Assembly: GCF_019925205.1 (NCBI RefSeq)
Contig: NC_083564.1
Coordinates: 6,453,491 to 6,517,490 of the forward strand
DNA: 64,000 bases
Direction of reading: 5' to 3'
DNA from: Metopolophium dirhodum
Lineage: Eukaryota > Arthropoda > Insecta > Hemiptera > Aphididae
Shown: positions 1 to 12,069 of the stretch, piece by piece
How positions within the stretch are numbered: the stretch's first letter is position 1
How the letters are laid out: the number at the start of each line of letters is the position of its first letter
Notes under the pieces: model-generated
Seen by the model: the letters and a program-made list of their open reading frames with translations, nothing else
Told to the model about the DNA's origin: nothing
Databases searched by the model: none
Made by a program: the position numbers and the translations under genes

Positions 1-3000
1 TAAAAATTTGATCGTGTCTTTTAAAATGCGCATACAGGTCTTGTTGCAGCTGATAGAAGTGTGTTATTTTGGGTCATCTATAAGTGTTTCCCCATGTAAA
101 AGCATTATCCGATGGTCATTATTAAATTAGGCAATCTCTGTGCCGGAACAGCTTGCAAATTGCGTTAAGTATAGAGTACACCGAAAGTTCGATTTACTTT
201 CCCGTTGACAAAGTTTTACTTAGGCGTGTAATTCGTCCGACGGCTGGGTCCCTTCTAAGTATAATACAAACACAGTTATATACGGTGATGTGTAGAGCTG
301 GTGTCTTGCGTTCATACTATTATTATAATTTCTGTCCAACAAACATAATGACTTTATTTCTAAGGTTATAATTGCTTTTGCGCAATAAATAAAATTAGTA
401 AAAATAATAGCAATATGTATGGCGTTCGATTCTGTATGAGTGCTCCGGCACTCTTCGTCTTAACGCATACCATAATATTATAATACGTAATACGACTAGG
501 CACGCCTTTTGCTCGACCTAGTTTTTTCCTTAAACAATACGTTTTTTCAAAGTCTGACTTTTTCAACTTTTAAGTATATGCACACAATATTTTCAAATCT
601 TTTATTTTTTTCGTGCTATTTGATGAGTATCCTGTAGTGATTATATAAACTTTTTTTTCCAGTTAGAACCACATTTTTCTACTGTAGATTGTCAATCAGA
701 TGGTTTTATTTCAAAATGTTGAATGATAGGTACATATAAACCAAAATACACGCTTATAGTTTCTGAAGGGTATGTGCTATAGATAATAGTCCATCACATT
801 AGGTTTAAAAAAATTAAAACATTTGGTGTTAGATATTATTATGGTAATTATCTCCAGTAGATAATTGAAGTTAAACCTAACTCAGAAAATACTCATTCAA
901 ATTTCGATAGAGATGTAATTAAAATCTTCGAAAAAATGGTAACTGTTGAACAATTTACAGCAAAATATGTTGGTCATCATTTTGAAAAAAGTTGTACCGC
1001 CACAAAATACTTCTTAAATGGTATAAAAAACATATCTTAAAAAATTATCTATGGTCTTTAAAAAAAAAATCAAAACTTGAATAACATCATTCTTGAAATA
1101 TGACGTGAGTATGCGCTTGAATCACTTTTACATACTATGCCTTAATAAATATTGTTCAGTATTTCTACTTTAATATATAGAAATATGTTTCGCCAATATC
1201 TTTTATTTCAATAGAAATAACTGTTTTATACTTTATCGTTTATACATCATATTCCGTAAATTATTATAGCCGTTATCGTTTTGCGTTTTCAGCAGTGATA
1301 TTTTGCCGGTAGACATTTGTACAATGTGGATTAATCAATTATTTTGTATGTACCGTTTTTGTTTTTTTTTTTACTAAAAAAACGATAATGATAATATTTC
1401 ATAGAATTTTTTTTTCTCTCCAATGACAGATCACAGGATTATTTTTCATATACGCCGCCGCCGCAGCTGAAAAAAATATATTTATATAGTCACATAAATT
1501 ATTAAACAGCCAATACATATTACGTACCTATTTCGAGTACTTGTATATGTGTGTACATCACATTGTATACCTACCCCACTGCGATGTCCAAAACGCACAT
1601 ATTTCACCCGTTAAAATATACAACACGAAACGTCTATAAAATATCGACAGACCTGTTGTTGTGTTGTACGAAGAACATTGTGACACATATTTTTGACCTC
1701 AAAAATACCGCCCAGAGTGTACTGATATAACGTATTATTCTATATTGATATACTCACAATATACGGTAGGTATAATCACATGACGTAACCGCTACAAAAA
1801 ATATTACCGAGTTCGATACGATTCGCGTTATTATTGCAGTTACCGTGGTCGACTATTGGTGGCTCTTTTTAAAAAACCTGCGTTCGGATATCACGTGAAT
1901 TTGTCGTCACGCGAACGTAAAATATAATGACTATCCACTTAATTGTATTGCCTCCCTGCCAATAGTGTTTCATTCGGCACAAATTTGCACCGCAGAATTA
2001 TCCGATAATTTCAATGTCGAACCTCGCCTAACCCGAGTGCCGTTGAACACAGCGTGCATTCTTCTTTCATAATTATTATTATCATAGGTATGTAAGTATA
2101 TAATATATAACCGTGGTACTTGTGGCAGAACCGCGTCCGCCACAATACCGAAAACAGTTTTCCCCGACCTGTCGATTTCGCGTTACACATATCGTTATGA
2201 TTTTTGACAGACACGCCGAAACAATTCGTATACGGACAACAACTGCAGACCACAAACTCATCAACGGTGGCCGAAAAACGTTTAACATTTTGTCGGCTTT
2301 AACTGCTGCAGGGGAAACGGAAATTTGAGAGGAGTATTCCGTTTTTGCGGTGGTTAGGGCCGTACGGGAGAGGTAAAAACTGTTTTAGTCTGAACAAGAA
2401 ATCGTATACAAATATGTGAGTGCCGTGTTGTGTGATGAGGGTGGCAGGTACTGAGGTATGGCAGTCCGCTCTTGGGGACACATTTTTCGGACTGGAATTT
2501 TGGTTTTTTTTTTAATCGCGTTGGCGTGGTTAAGTGTTTGGTGACCTACCAAAATGGTCACGGGTAACGACGATGTGTGCGCGTTTTATGTTTTATAATC
2601 ATTCGTTAATAATATAATAAAGGTAGGTTCTAACCTTTAATAATAAAAGTATTTTTTTCACAAACTTTTATTATCAGTCGACAAAATAGGATATTTAAAT
2701 ACATTATTTTTACGTGTTATTTTTCTATGACTATATTATGTTACCTTATTTATTACAAAACTCGTTTCTTAGTTTCTGCATGAATTCTCAGTTTAATATT
2801 GCATGTTTTTTCTTTGGGCACGTACATTTTGTTAAAAATCTGGGGGGGGCTAGAAATATCAATTAACACGTATAATTAACATAATTCATTATACATACGA
2901 AGTTAAGTTAGGAAATACTTAGGGGGAGACTTCAGAAATTTTTAGGGGAGCCAAGCTCTCCCCCCCCCCCTCCCCTTTTCTCCTTGAGGCCAACATTCTA

Positions 3001-4050
3001 CTGCGTGGGATCGCGTACAAAATCGTGAACTTGCAATCATTCCTATCATCAATTATCATCATATCGAAACCGATAAACTGTATGGTACTTACAATAACTT
3101 TTAACCTTCCGAGATATTGTATACAATCCAACAAATATAGAGAGATCTGAAAATAATTTACGGTAGTATTTCTTATGTTTTTTCCTTTATTTGATTTTAT
3201 TGATATCAGTATAAGTCTATCTACATATATACGCAATGCAATAGTCTATACCGGCGTTGGTAATAATCAATATGACTGACATAGTTACGTAAAAACGCGT
3301 GGTTATGTGATAGGTCACAGACCAAAATAAAAAAAAAAACAATTATTATTCCAGAAATACGTCATCCGTACACGTAGGTCATTCCACCGCAGCATTGGAA
3401 TTTTGGTTTTGAATCGAAATCTATGGAAAGCTCTATACACAATAATATGAATAAAGAGCGGAGACTTCAATCGATTCGGCGGGGCTGTAGAATCATGGAA
3501 TTATATTATACTTCGTTGCTGACGGACGAGACTCGGCTACGTTATACAATGTATATGCAACTGTATCTCGTCGAACTGACATAATAAAATTGATTAAAAT
3601 GTCGGTCCTGAGAGTGAATGTCTGTACATATAATAATATCATATTATATTGAAGCTTCAAATACGTCGTGTACGCGATGAGTAGTATAGATTTTCGCATA
3701 CCGATCCCTGCAGCATTTGTACGCTGTCCGGTGCCGTATCGGATCGGTTCGGCAACCCACCTGTCTTACGTACTATATTATGCAATATGCATATCGTATG
3801 TTTTATATCATACAGGTCGATACATTGAACGTGAGGCACTCTTCGTTCCATAAAACGCTAATGTTTTTGAAAATATTATTTCTTTTGTATAATTTGATAT
3901 CAAAAATAAATATTATTTTTGTAAAAAAAAAAAATGATATTTAAACTCGGTATTTGTGTCGTCAAGAACGTTGTTTTTTTAACGACTTAGAGTCGTGGCA
4001 AAAAATACAAAAAACGTTAATATTTATTTTGAAATATCGAACATACCTAT
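1..4050. other. AT-rich non-coding DNA, upstream part of window
   Basis: No open frame here has convincing codon character or splice sites. The stretch is AT-rich, with A/T runs and scattered AATATTATAAT strings. The block at about 1820-2580 is less AT-rich but carries only overlapping short frames on both strands that resemble nothing I know. Near 2842-2970 there are a G-run and a C-run beside a small hairpin (GGGGAG/CTCTCCCC around 2945-2962), which looks like debris of an interspersed repeat. If the calcium-channel-like gene starts upstream of the window this is intron. Otherwise it is 5' flanking DNA. Confidence 0.6.
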
Positions 4051-4170
4051 GTATTACGTCAAACGGACATAGTATGCGTACCCGTAGGCCATAACACGAC
4101 GCGCAAGTCCTTTGCGGTGGACCTCTCTACAAAAATTGTCTGCACACGCACGCATACTCTCTCTCACACA

Positions 4171-4216
<46 letters not shown>

Positions 4217-5050
4217 CACACACACACACATCTACGCGCAAGTAGTTGCGACCGAGTTGACATCACGGTTACCTACCTAGGTAGGCGAACCTACGTATTA
4301 TGTTTGTGTGCGCGTTACCGTGCATGACGTGATAATATAATAATAATATACAATATGATAACGGGCAAGGATCGCCTGGCTGCCGTCGGTGCTCATTGCG
4401 CGGTCCTTCTACGGCTGCACACGGGGGGGGAGATCGTCGTCGCGCGGGCAGGACCGAAATCGCCGCCCGAACGGGTCGCCCGCTCCAGCGTGTCCGTCTG
4501 AACACGTTTTTTGTTTGCGTTCACGACGAAAACGACAAAATATAATATTATATGTGTACACACGTTACACATTATGCCCACGGCGGCGCTGATTTGCATG
4601 TCCGACCTTCGTTAAGCTTGATGAATGCGCATTCAGCGCACGGGCCGCGGCCACCGATGATTCGTACGCGATACGCGCGCACACTGCAATAATACAATAT
4701 AACGTAATAACATAACAGAATACGGTATTTAGTTTGCCGGAATTTCGTCGGGATCCGCGATAAAACATTATATTATAGATGGACTGCGCGCACTTATATA
4801 TATGATATTATATCCCGGCGGTGGCGTTTCCGCAGTCAATCATTATGCTATATTATCACGAATAAAAAGTCTCCGAAGACGATCGATATATGTTGGGGGG
4901 GGGGGACCTTCCGTACATTCCGAGCCGTGACTTCCCCCGATCGAGCAAGCAGTCCCGTCGCAGCTAGCGAGGTGCGTTCGGGCATCCAAATTTTTCTGGT
5001 CGAAAGATTCAAGACGCTCTGCAGTTCCTTCTACGTTCACCAAAATAATT
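4050..5050. other. CpG-rich block without a recognisable gene
   Basis: This block has many CG dinucleotides (for example around 4380-4510 and 4560-4680) and stands out from the AT-rich flanks. Open frames of 60-80 codons occur on both strands, but they overlap each other, carry dinucleotide-repeat peptide stretches, and match no family I recognise. A G-run lies at about 4893-4903. In insect genomes such blocks can be promoters, untranslated exons or conserved enhancers. Nothing in the sequence decides between these. Confidence 0.35.
4157..4230. repeat. (CT)n/(CA)n microsatellite
   Basis: A CT-rich start (CTCTCTC, ACACACTCTCTC) runs into about 25 CA units with a single G interruption near 4210. 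It explains the apparent Thr-His or Val-Cys repeat peptides in the open frames that cross it. Confidence 0.97.
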
Positions 5051-5660
5051 ATTGTTTATTAAAGGAGTGCGCGTGTATAGTTCAACTGAAAGGAGCGATC
5101 ATACCTGTTGGCCGACTGATATTTGTACTGAAATTGTTCATTTTTTATCAAGCTAATTTGTTTTCACATTATGATACCGCAGTGGTCGATAATATCATAT
5201 CAATAGTTTTAATCATTATTTTATAACTTAATAGTTTAAATACTTATTATCTAAACTGCAGTACATTAAATATTATAATTATTTAACAGTACATTCGCCA
5301 ATAGATTGGACAGAACTTGAAAATACGTTGAATAAAAAATAATTTCTAGTAAAAAAATGTAAGCGACATTTTTATACTGGAGATTGGTAGGTAGGTACAC
5401 AATATGGACGCATGAATGACTATATCGACATATTTTGTCCTGTATTAATTTATGTTGAAATTTCGAGCCCTTCATATTCGCAGACCCCCGTTCTTATACC
5501 CTCAGTTAATTAAAAATTTTAATTAATTTTTTTACTAGTCAGTTTTAATTTGACTGCTGTACGATACATGCAGTTTTCAATGTTACAGATTTGTAAATGA
5601 TTTCAACTAAGAATTTGAAAAATATTTATAAACATTTCCGGTTTATTCACAATAATTATA

Positions 5661-5784
5661 TTATCAAAAAAGAAAGTCTTAATTTCGAATGTTGAGAAAA
5701 AAACCACGTAATCAAAATTTGTATTGCAAATTATTAATTATTATTATTAATACAACGATTATTATTATGATAAGACATAATATT
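5661..5784. repeat. Direct repeat, copy 1 of 2
   Basis: The segment starting TTATCAAAAAAGAAAGTCTT is repeated in the same orientation at 6164-6277. Shared blocks include TTCGAATGTTGAG, CGTAATCAAAATTTGTATTG and TTATTAATACAACGATTATT. The copies differ by substitutions and small indels. They could be a local duplication or the ends of a decayed element of about 620 bp. Confidence 0.8.
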
Positions 5785-6163
5785 GTAGCTGTCGTACTGC
5801 TGGGTCATATTTCTTAATGGTTTTAGACGAGCTTCTTTCACACTGCTGCTGCGGTTCCACCGATTATTTCCACTTCCAGACGTTTCTCTAGGAAGACGGA
5901 TTTTCGTCTTTCTCTAATTAACAAATTAATTCGTTTTTGTTTTATATCAAATATAAACACCATAGCGGTTCGTTTTAATCATGTTTTTGATATTTAAATT
6001 TTCTTTAACGAATTCGCGTTGAGGTTATTAATCATAATTTATGAAGAAATGTCTAACGTTTTCAGAGAAAAAATTGACAGTTTAATATTGTGCTATACAC
6101 TAGTTTTTTAGCTGTACAAATTATATTGATGATGAAATTGCGTGAATAAAAATATTTCCACTA

Positions 6164-6277
6164 TTATCAAGAAAGAGACTCTTCTATTCGAATGTTGAGT
6201 AAAAAACAACGTAATCAAAATTTGTATTGAAAATTATTATTATTAATACAACGATTATTAATATAAGATATAATATG
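6164..6277. repeat. Direct repeat, copy 2 of 2
   Basis: Second copy of the repeat at 5661-5784, about 380 bp downstream of it and in the same orientation. It is missing a short ATT-rich part of copy 1. I see no coding capacity between the copies beyond one ambiguous minus-strand frame. Confidence 0.8.
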
Positions 6278-7438
6278 TTAGATAAAAATATTTTCATAAT
6301 TTTTCAAGTTTTTTACTATCTTTCTTGTATTTTGTGTTTTGAGTGTTTTTAAATATCTTAATATTGTCTTTCACAACATGCAAAAGTCTATGATATTTTT
6401 TATTGTTCAAGAGTTTCCGGATTTGAAGGGTATTTTCCCGTGAAACTATCGTGATTAAAATTACTTTTGACAAATTATACTACCTTAACATAAGAACAAC
6501 GTAAATTTAAGTAAATGAAGGAAACAGCGCAAATTATGAATTCGGTAAAAAATTAAAAAAAACACTAATTTAATTATTTTGTTGGATGACGCAATGTAAT
6601 TAAACTCACTCAGGATAATGAGATCTCAAAATGTTTTAAATATCACGAAAATATATGTGTATAATAATTATTATAAAAGAAATTTGTGTCTGTCTTTTGT
6701 ATATAAATATAATTTCTTATGCCTGTGACCGAAAGAAATATTTCACGTTAATATTATCCTATAAATTGGTAAGTTTAGACATGACTTTGTCAAATTTATA
6801 TACTTACGCCAACGCATTAAAAATGGGTTCATAATAATATTGTGATTTATTCTTTATCGATAAATTATTGTCTAAATGCCTGAAAAATAAATTATCCTGA
6901 ATGTAGGTCAGTGGAAACAGTGAAACTTGTATATCATAATATAAAATGTTCAATATATTTTAAAGAACAATAGTACGATATAAGTCAACCTTCATGATGT
7001 ATATTCGCTCAAATAACGCACGCCGCTATGTAATGTATTCAATAGACAACTCGCAACGTTTTCAGTTTGTTGATTAGTAATGGGTAGCTTATAAGCGAGC
7101 ACCATAATATTATTACGACCGGCTATAAACAAGTGAACAACCGGGTTAATCAAGTTTAGCGAGAAAACTGCAAGACGTTCGCTGCTTCGACGCACTCAAT
7201 ATTTTAGTACATTTTTTTAGATGTAGAAACGATTATAAAAAAATAAACTTACCCCTTCGGACGAAATCGCTGTGTCTAATCGTCACATTAAAGACGGCAG
7301 TGAAACGATATATTATTATTCAGGTACCTACCATTATTTCCAATAGTACTTTGACACGGATACTGTCTGCTGACCGGTACACGGGGCAGGTTCTCCGTAT
7401 GGTGTAGATTAGAAACATCGTATTAATCGCAATTGCAA

Positions 7439-7550
7439 CATCGGAATCCGCATCTGTATCGGAATAGGAAACGGAATAGGAATTGGAATAGGAAGCGGAA
7501 GCGGAATCAGGAATCGGAATAGGAACAGCAATGGGAATCAGAATCAGAAT
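7439..7550. repeat. GGAATN hexamer minisatellite
   Basis: About 18 degenerate units of GGAATC / GGAATA / GGAAGC occur in a row. Read on the minus strand they give an artefactual Ser/Tyr/Asp/Pro-Ile repeat peptide, which I do not consider a gene. Confidence 0.9.
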
Positions 7551-8339
7551 ATTATACGGTGGCCAGTACAAAGGTTTTTAAACTTTAAGTGCTATTACTA
7601 CTTAAGCATCTCGTACTTCACATCGTAAAAATATCTCCCCAAGGCATAATGTACACGCGGACAATAGGTCAGTAAATTCAAACTTGGTTTACCGCGTAAG
7701 ACGTGAAAAGAATTCAAAAATCACACGCGTGAAACGGTTATATGTTTATTGTGTACTAGTATACATATTTATTTTGGCTGCAGTAAACAATAGCCGTCCA
7801 CGAATTCAACCGGTACCTACGTAGTGGTATACATATTATACTGTATAACCGCACAAGTGTCAATCCAAGGCGATGCTGGTAAACACTATCATTTTCTCGT
7901 AAACTAATAACGTATCTGGAAATACTCTATTGTATATCTAATTTGAAGCCATTACAAAACATAATAACGTGTAAATATATATTTGAAAACAAAACGCACG
8001 TTTCACAATCCTAAGCAACAATATTGTTGGAGTACAGATTTCGGAACGTATAAATTGTGTTTCAAACGAGTAATTTATTGTAATTAGTTATAAGTAGGAG
8101 CTGTTTTAAGTTTAGATGATCCGCGAGTGCGACAGTAGATCACCATCTTTTCAAGGCACTGCACCCGCTCGTGCAATCGCAAATGTAATTTTTCTTCTAA
8201 AAATGTTATTTGTTCGCAGCAACGCCGTAAATGTATTTATTTTTTATTTTAAAGTTTAGACTTTTCTAACTATCGAGACCGGACACTATGATATGTTATT
8301 AAATGAAACCGCCTTACATATTATAATATATCGTATAAT

Positions 8340-9010
8340 CACTCGTATCAAACAATGCGGAGTTCCGTTGTTCGGCCGTCGCGCGCGGAAAGTGACGTCA
8401 TCGAACTGCATCAAACTGCAGCAGCTAGCGAATGTGCATGCATTTGTGCATCGACTTCTGTGTAAACGTCGGTGCGGCGCCCGCGTTTACGCGCGTGTGT
8501 GTCTAATACTGCGGGCGTAAACTCGAGCAAACACAATAAGAAACGTAGTGACGTAACGCCTAATTTGTGGAACGGGTGTACACGCATTAAACAAATACAC
8601 GGTCTGAAGTGCAGGATAACCCTTCACGCCACTGCGGGGCTGCGAAGAAATTAATTCAATATATTCCAAACGCCCTTTCGGTCTGATACTGCAATAATCG
8701 GATTGGCCGTATTACCATGAAGTGTAATTGTATTATTCTTAACGTCGAAACGGCACGGAAACGTCTTGCCATATATTATCGTTATAATATTGTACTGTAC
8801 CTATATACGCAAGAGGCGAGAAGTTATAAATTGAGCGGGACTCCGTGTACGAAAGCCGCGTACGAGTTGATATTTTTACTCGCCCCTCCCGGTGGGTGCG
8901 CGCAGTCGTTTTCCGATCCGAAATGGATGTCGCGTTCCGCAATTTCCCCAAAACGTTTCCAAGTATATAGGTACTATACGAGTGTCGCTCTCGCGCATGC
9001 ATTCTAATAA
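8340..9010. other. CpG-rich block without a recognisable gene
   Basis: GC-richer sequence with a CRE-like GTGACGTCA at about 8391-8399, several GCGCGC stretches, and overlapping open frames on both strands that match no known family. A regulatory or untranslated role is possible but unproven. Confidence 0.3.
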
Positions 9011-10519
9011 ATTGGATTTGAAGAAATTGCCGCCATCGGCTGAAATACTTCAATACACCGACATAATATTATTGTGTAGTGCGCTTGGATATGGACACGT
9101 ACATTTTAGAGACATTAAATTTGAGTAGACATATTTTATATTATAATAATTGACCTATATAGGTATAATGTAATATGCAATAAAATATATTGCAATTTAG
9201 CGCAGGCCTATTAATAAAGACACGGAATAAGAGTTACGTAATTTGGAGTGTTTTGAACTCGACGACTGTCAGTGTTGGATATGTAGGTACATTTTTAAAC
9301 GTCGATTTTGACCTGGCCCTCGCTGTTGAATCGACATCCATCCTCGTTGTCCGAACGATCACGGCATAAATCGTACGTTGAATACACACCACACATTTTA
9401 GAGATTATTAACCAGGTATTACCAGAATCTTATGGACGTAAAGACCGGTGCGTTAAGACGCGTTAACCGAGTCACTAAAACTGAGTTAATTTGTCATCAT
9501 TAAACGTTTTTGTTTTATCTGAAACAATCGTCATAATATATATTATACTATACTACATAGTATAGTTACCATCGTTCTAAACTCGAACGACCAGTGAGTT
9601 GACTATTATTCGGTGTTGCTTTAACCACAGAATTCTGTGATATGTAACTACGTCGGACGCATTGGAATACAATTATCGATAGAAACGAAATAATGTTTAC
9701 TGCAGATGTAGAGGCTGTATATACACCTACTGTGGTTTTGACTTAAAAACAAAAACGTGTAACTATTAATGAACGTGTAACGTTAAGTAGGTATACAATA
9801 TATGTGCGGAATACCAAAATAGAAGCAAATCTAATTTACCTAAGTATAATGCATATAGCATAATATAATATTATATTATTCTACACTAATGTATACCTAA
9901 TGTTATATATAGTAAAACTGATGAATATCGGTACTTATACAAGTTATAAAGAATTCTAAAAAGTGGAAAACTGTCGATATATTTTGTTAGATGGATACAC
10001 ATTTCTTGATGCGTTAAAATTGAAATGTCATTATATTGTTTGTATATTAATCTACTTGTGTATTGCATGGAAAAGTTGTAGTTTGTATAGTTAGATATGT
10101 AGGTAGGTACCTATTTTCGTATCATAATATCAATGAAAAGAATTTACAATATTCATTATTTGTTTTTTATATCACTATAATACATAACCGTAAAAGTATA
10201 TGATTGAAATTTAAATAAAATATGTATTTAAATAATTATAATTTTTCGATAAGTAATATTCTAATACCATAAAAGGGGTATAAAATATATATTAGGCGGG
10301 TAGTTGAGCATTTCAAAATCTACGAACAATATTTTAATTATACTAACCACCTAGGTACCTACATATTTGCTAAGTTACATTCAACGTTTAGACTTTGTCA
10401 ATATGTACTTGATGACATTTTCTATTTAATAACTTCCACATGAGTTCGTTGGCACTTTATTAAATTCCTCTACATTATGTCACATTCTCTTGACAATCGT
10501 AAGTACCTATAAAGTTTCG

Positions 10520-10521
<2 letters not shown>

Positions 10522-10558
<37 letters not shown>
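10522..10558. repeat. (CA)n microsatellite
   Basis: About 18 uninterrupted CA units. Confidence 0.98.
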
Positions 10559-10560
<2 letters not shown>

Positions 10561-11428
10561 TACACACATGCAATATACATTCATATAATATAGACATCTA
10601 ACATCTGACGATAGTTGTATTACTGAGCAGACAACAAGTACAATAATAGAGAAGTGTACTTATCTGTACGACCAACTGTATTAAAAACTACTGTAAATGA
10701 AATTTGCGATCAAAAGAAAACACTCTGTGTGGCTAGTGTAAAGTTAAAGTTAAAATATTTTTTTATTAAACATTAACAATATTATTGTTTTATGTACTTT
10801 CGACTGATCCTCGAATAATCGTATTATTATAGATTCTTAGTACTGGCGAATTCACGACATCTTTTCGGAATGCTAGCAAATATAAGCGATTCGGTTGTTG
10901 AGATGATAATATGTAATGACAAAAATGTCAGACTATGACGGTTTTTCCTTTGTAACTTTTTCATTAAAACAATGCAACGCTGTAACACTAGTAATGAAAA
11001 ACCAAGTAAAATGTATTAAAAATAATAATAATAAGCAATATTAAGTTATATGACTTGAAAACGTTTAAAAGTCACTTATTGTAGTATATTCAAAATGCTT
11101 TAACTTACAGTATAAATAATTTATGCTTCAATAAGGGTTTAACATACTAACCGCCATAATTTATGTAAAAATATTTGATGTAGCTTTGATTCACCGCATA
11201 ATTAATAATCATATAGCGATGGCACACGATGTTAAGTTTGTTGGAAGGAAAATTTCGTTAGGTAATAATTTTTGCAATTAATTTCAATAAACCGAGAAAT
11301 TCGTTTTTATTATTTAATCAATATGTACCATGTACAGTATATATCTTTTAATTCAATAATATAAATTAAAACTTTAGTGACAGAATGAATCCCACAAATA
11401 ATAGGTTGATATTATGTTCTATAGAACA

Positions 11429-12069
11429 CAGTGTTGTGTAGAACGTAACGCAAATTACAAATTACTGTTACGCAATTACTTTTTCAGTAACGCAGCAGTA
11501 ATTTCATTACATTTTACTTGAAGTAACGCAATTGTAACAAAATTACTTTTTAAAAATAATTTCTATGAAGCAACGCACTAATGCGTTATTTCCCACGTTA
11601 TTAAAATAATAGTTTTGAATGTATTACAAAAACAAGCCGACAGGATATCCCAGGAAAAATAAAAAATCAATTATATTTATTTTTGATTCCAATAATAGTT
11701 AGCAATATTATTACATATTCCAGGAATAAATGCTATCACTTTATCAGCGGAAAGAAAACAGTTTTGTTTAAAAATAAAATTTAATTAAAATTGACTATGA
11801 TTTATGACTTGTGACTGTACAGCCTTATAGGTGAGATGATTGTACATTTGTACATAATAGGTCTTTTATCACTAGGTCTATGATTGTGAGATATATACAT
11901 AATAATATTAGTAAGTAACGTTATTTGTAACGCACTACTTTATTAATGAAAAAATAACGTAACGTTATAAAAATAATTTTAGGTAACGAAAATGTAATTT
12001 AAATAAAAATATTTGAAGTAACGAGTAACGTAATTTCATTACTTTTTAAAAGTAATTTACCCAACGCTG
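11429..12069. mobile_element. hAT-type MITE with 8-bp target duplication
   Basis: The left end starts CAGTGTTGTGTAGAA and the right end finishes TTTACCCAACGCTG, an imperfect terminal inverted repeat of the CAGNGTTGGGTAA kind seen in many arthropod hAT elements. The element is flanked on both sides by the identical octamer ATAGAACA (11421-11428 and 12070-12077). An 8-bp duplication is the hAT signature. The interior is AT-rich, with repeated GTAACG / AAGTAAT subterminal motifs on both sides and no transposase frame, so it is non-autonomous. The total length is 641 bp. Confidence 0.9.

Larger units (their letters stand above)
5051..8340. other. AT-rich non-coding DNA
   Basis: No convincing gene is present. 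The stretch contains a pair of diverged direct repeats (about 5661-5784 and 6164-6277), a possible minus-strand open frame near 5730-5913 and a GGAATN hexamer array at about 7439-7550. The remainder is AT-rich and unstructured as far as I can see. Confidence 0.6.

Noticed and set aside
4157..4230. Regular repeat considered as a CRISPR-like or satellite array
   Set aside because: It is a plain dinucleotide microsatellite with no spacers. The same holds for the arrays at 10.5, 31.1, 43.7 and 47.0 kb.
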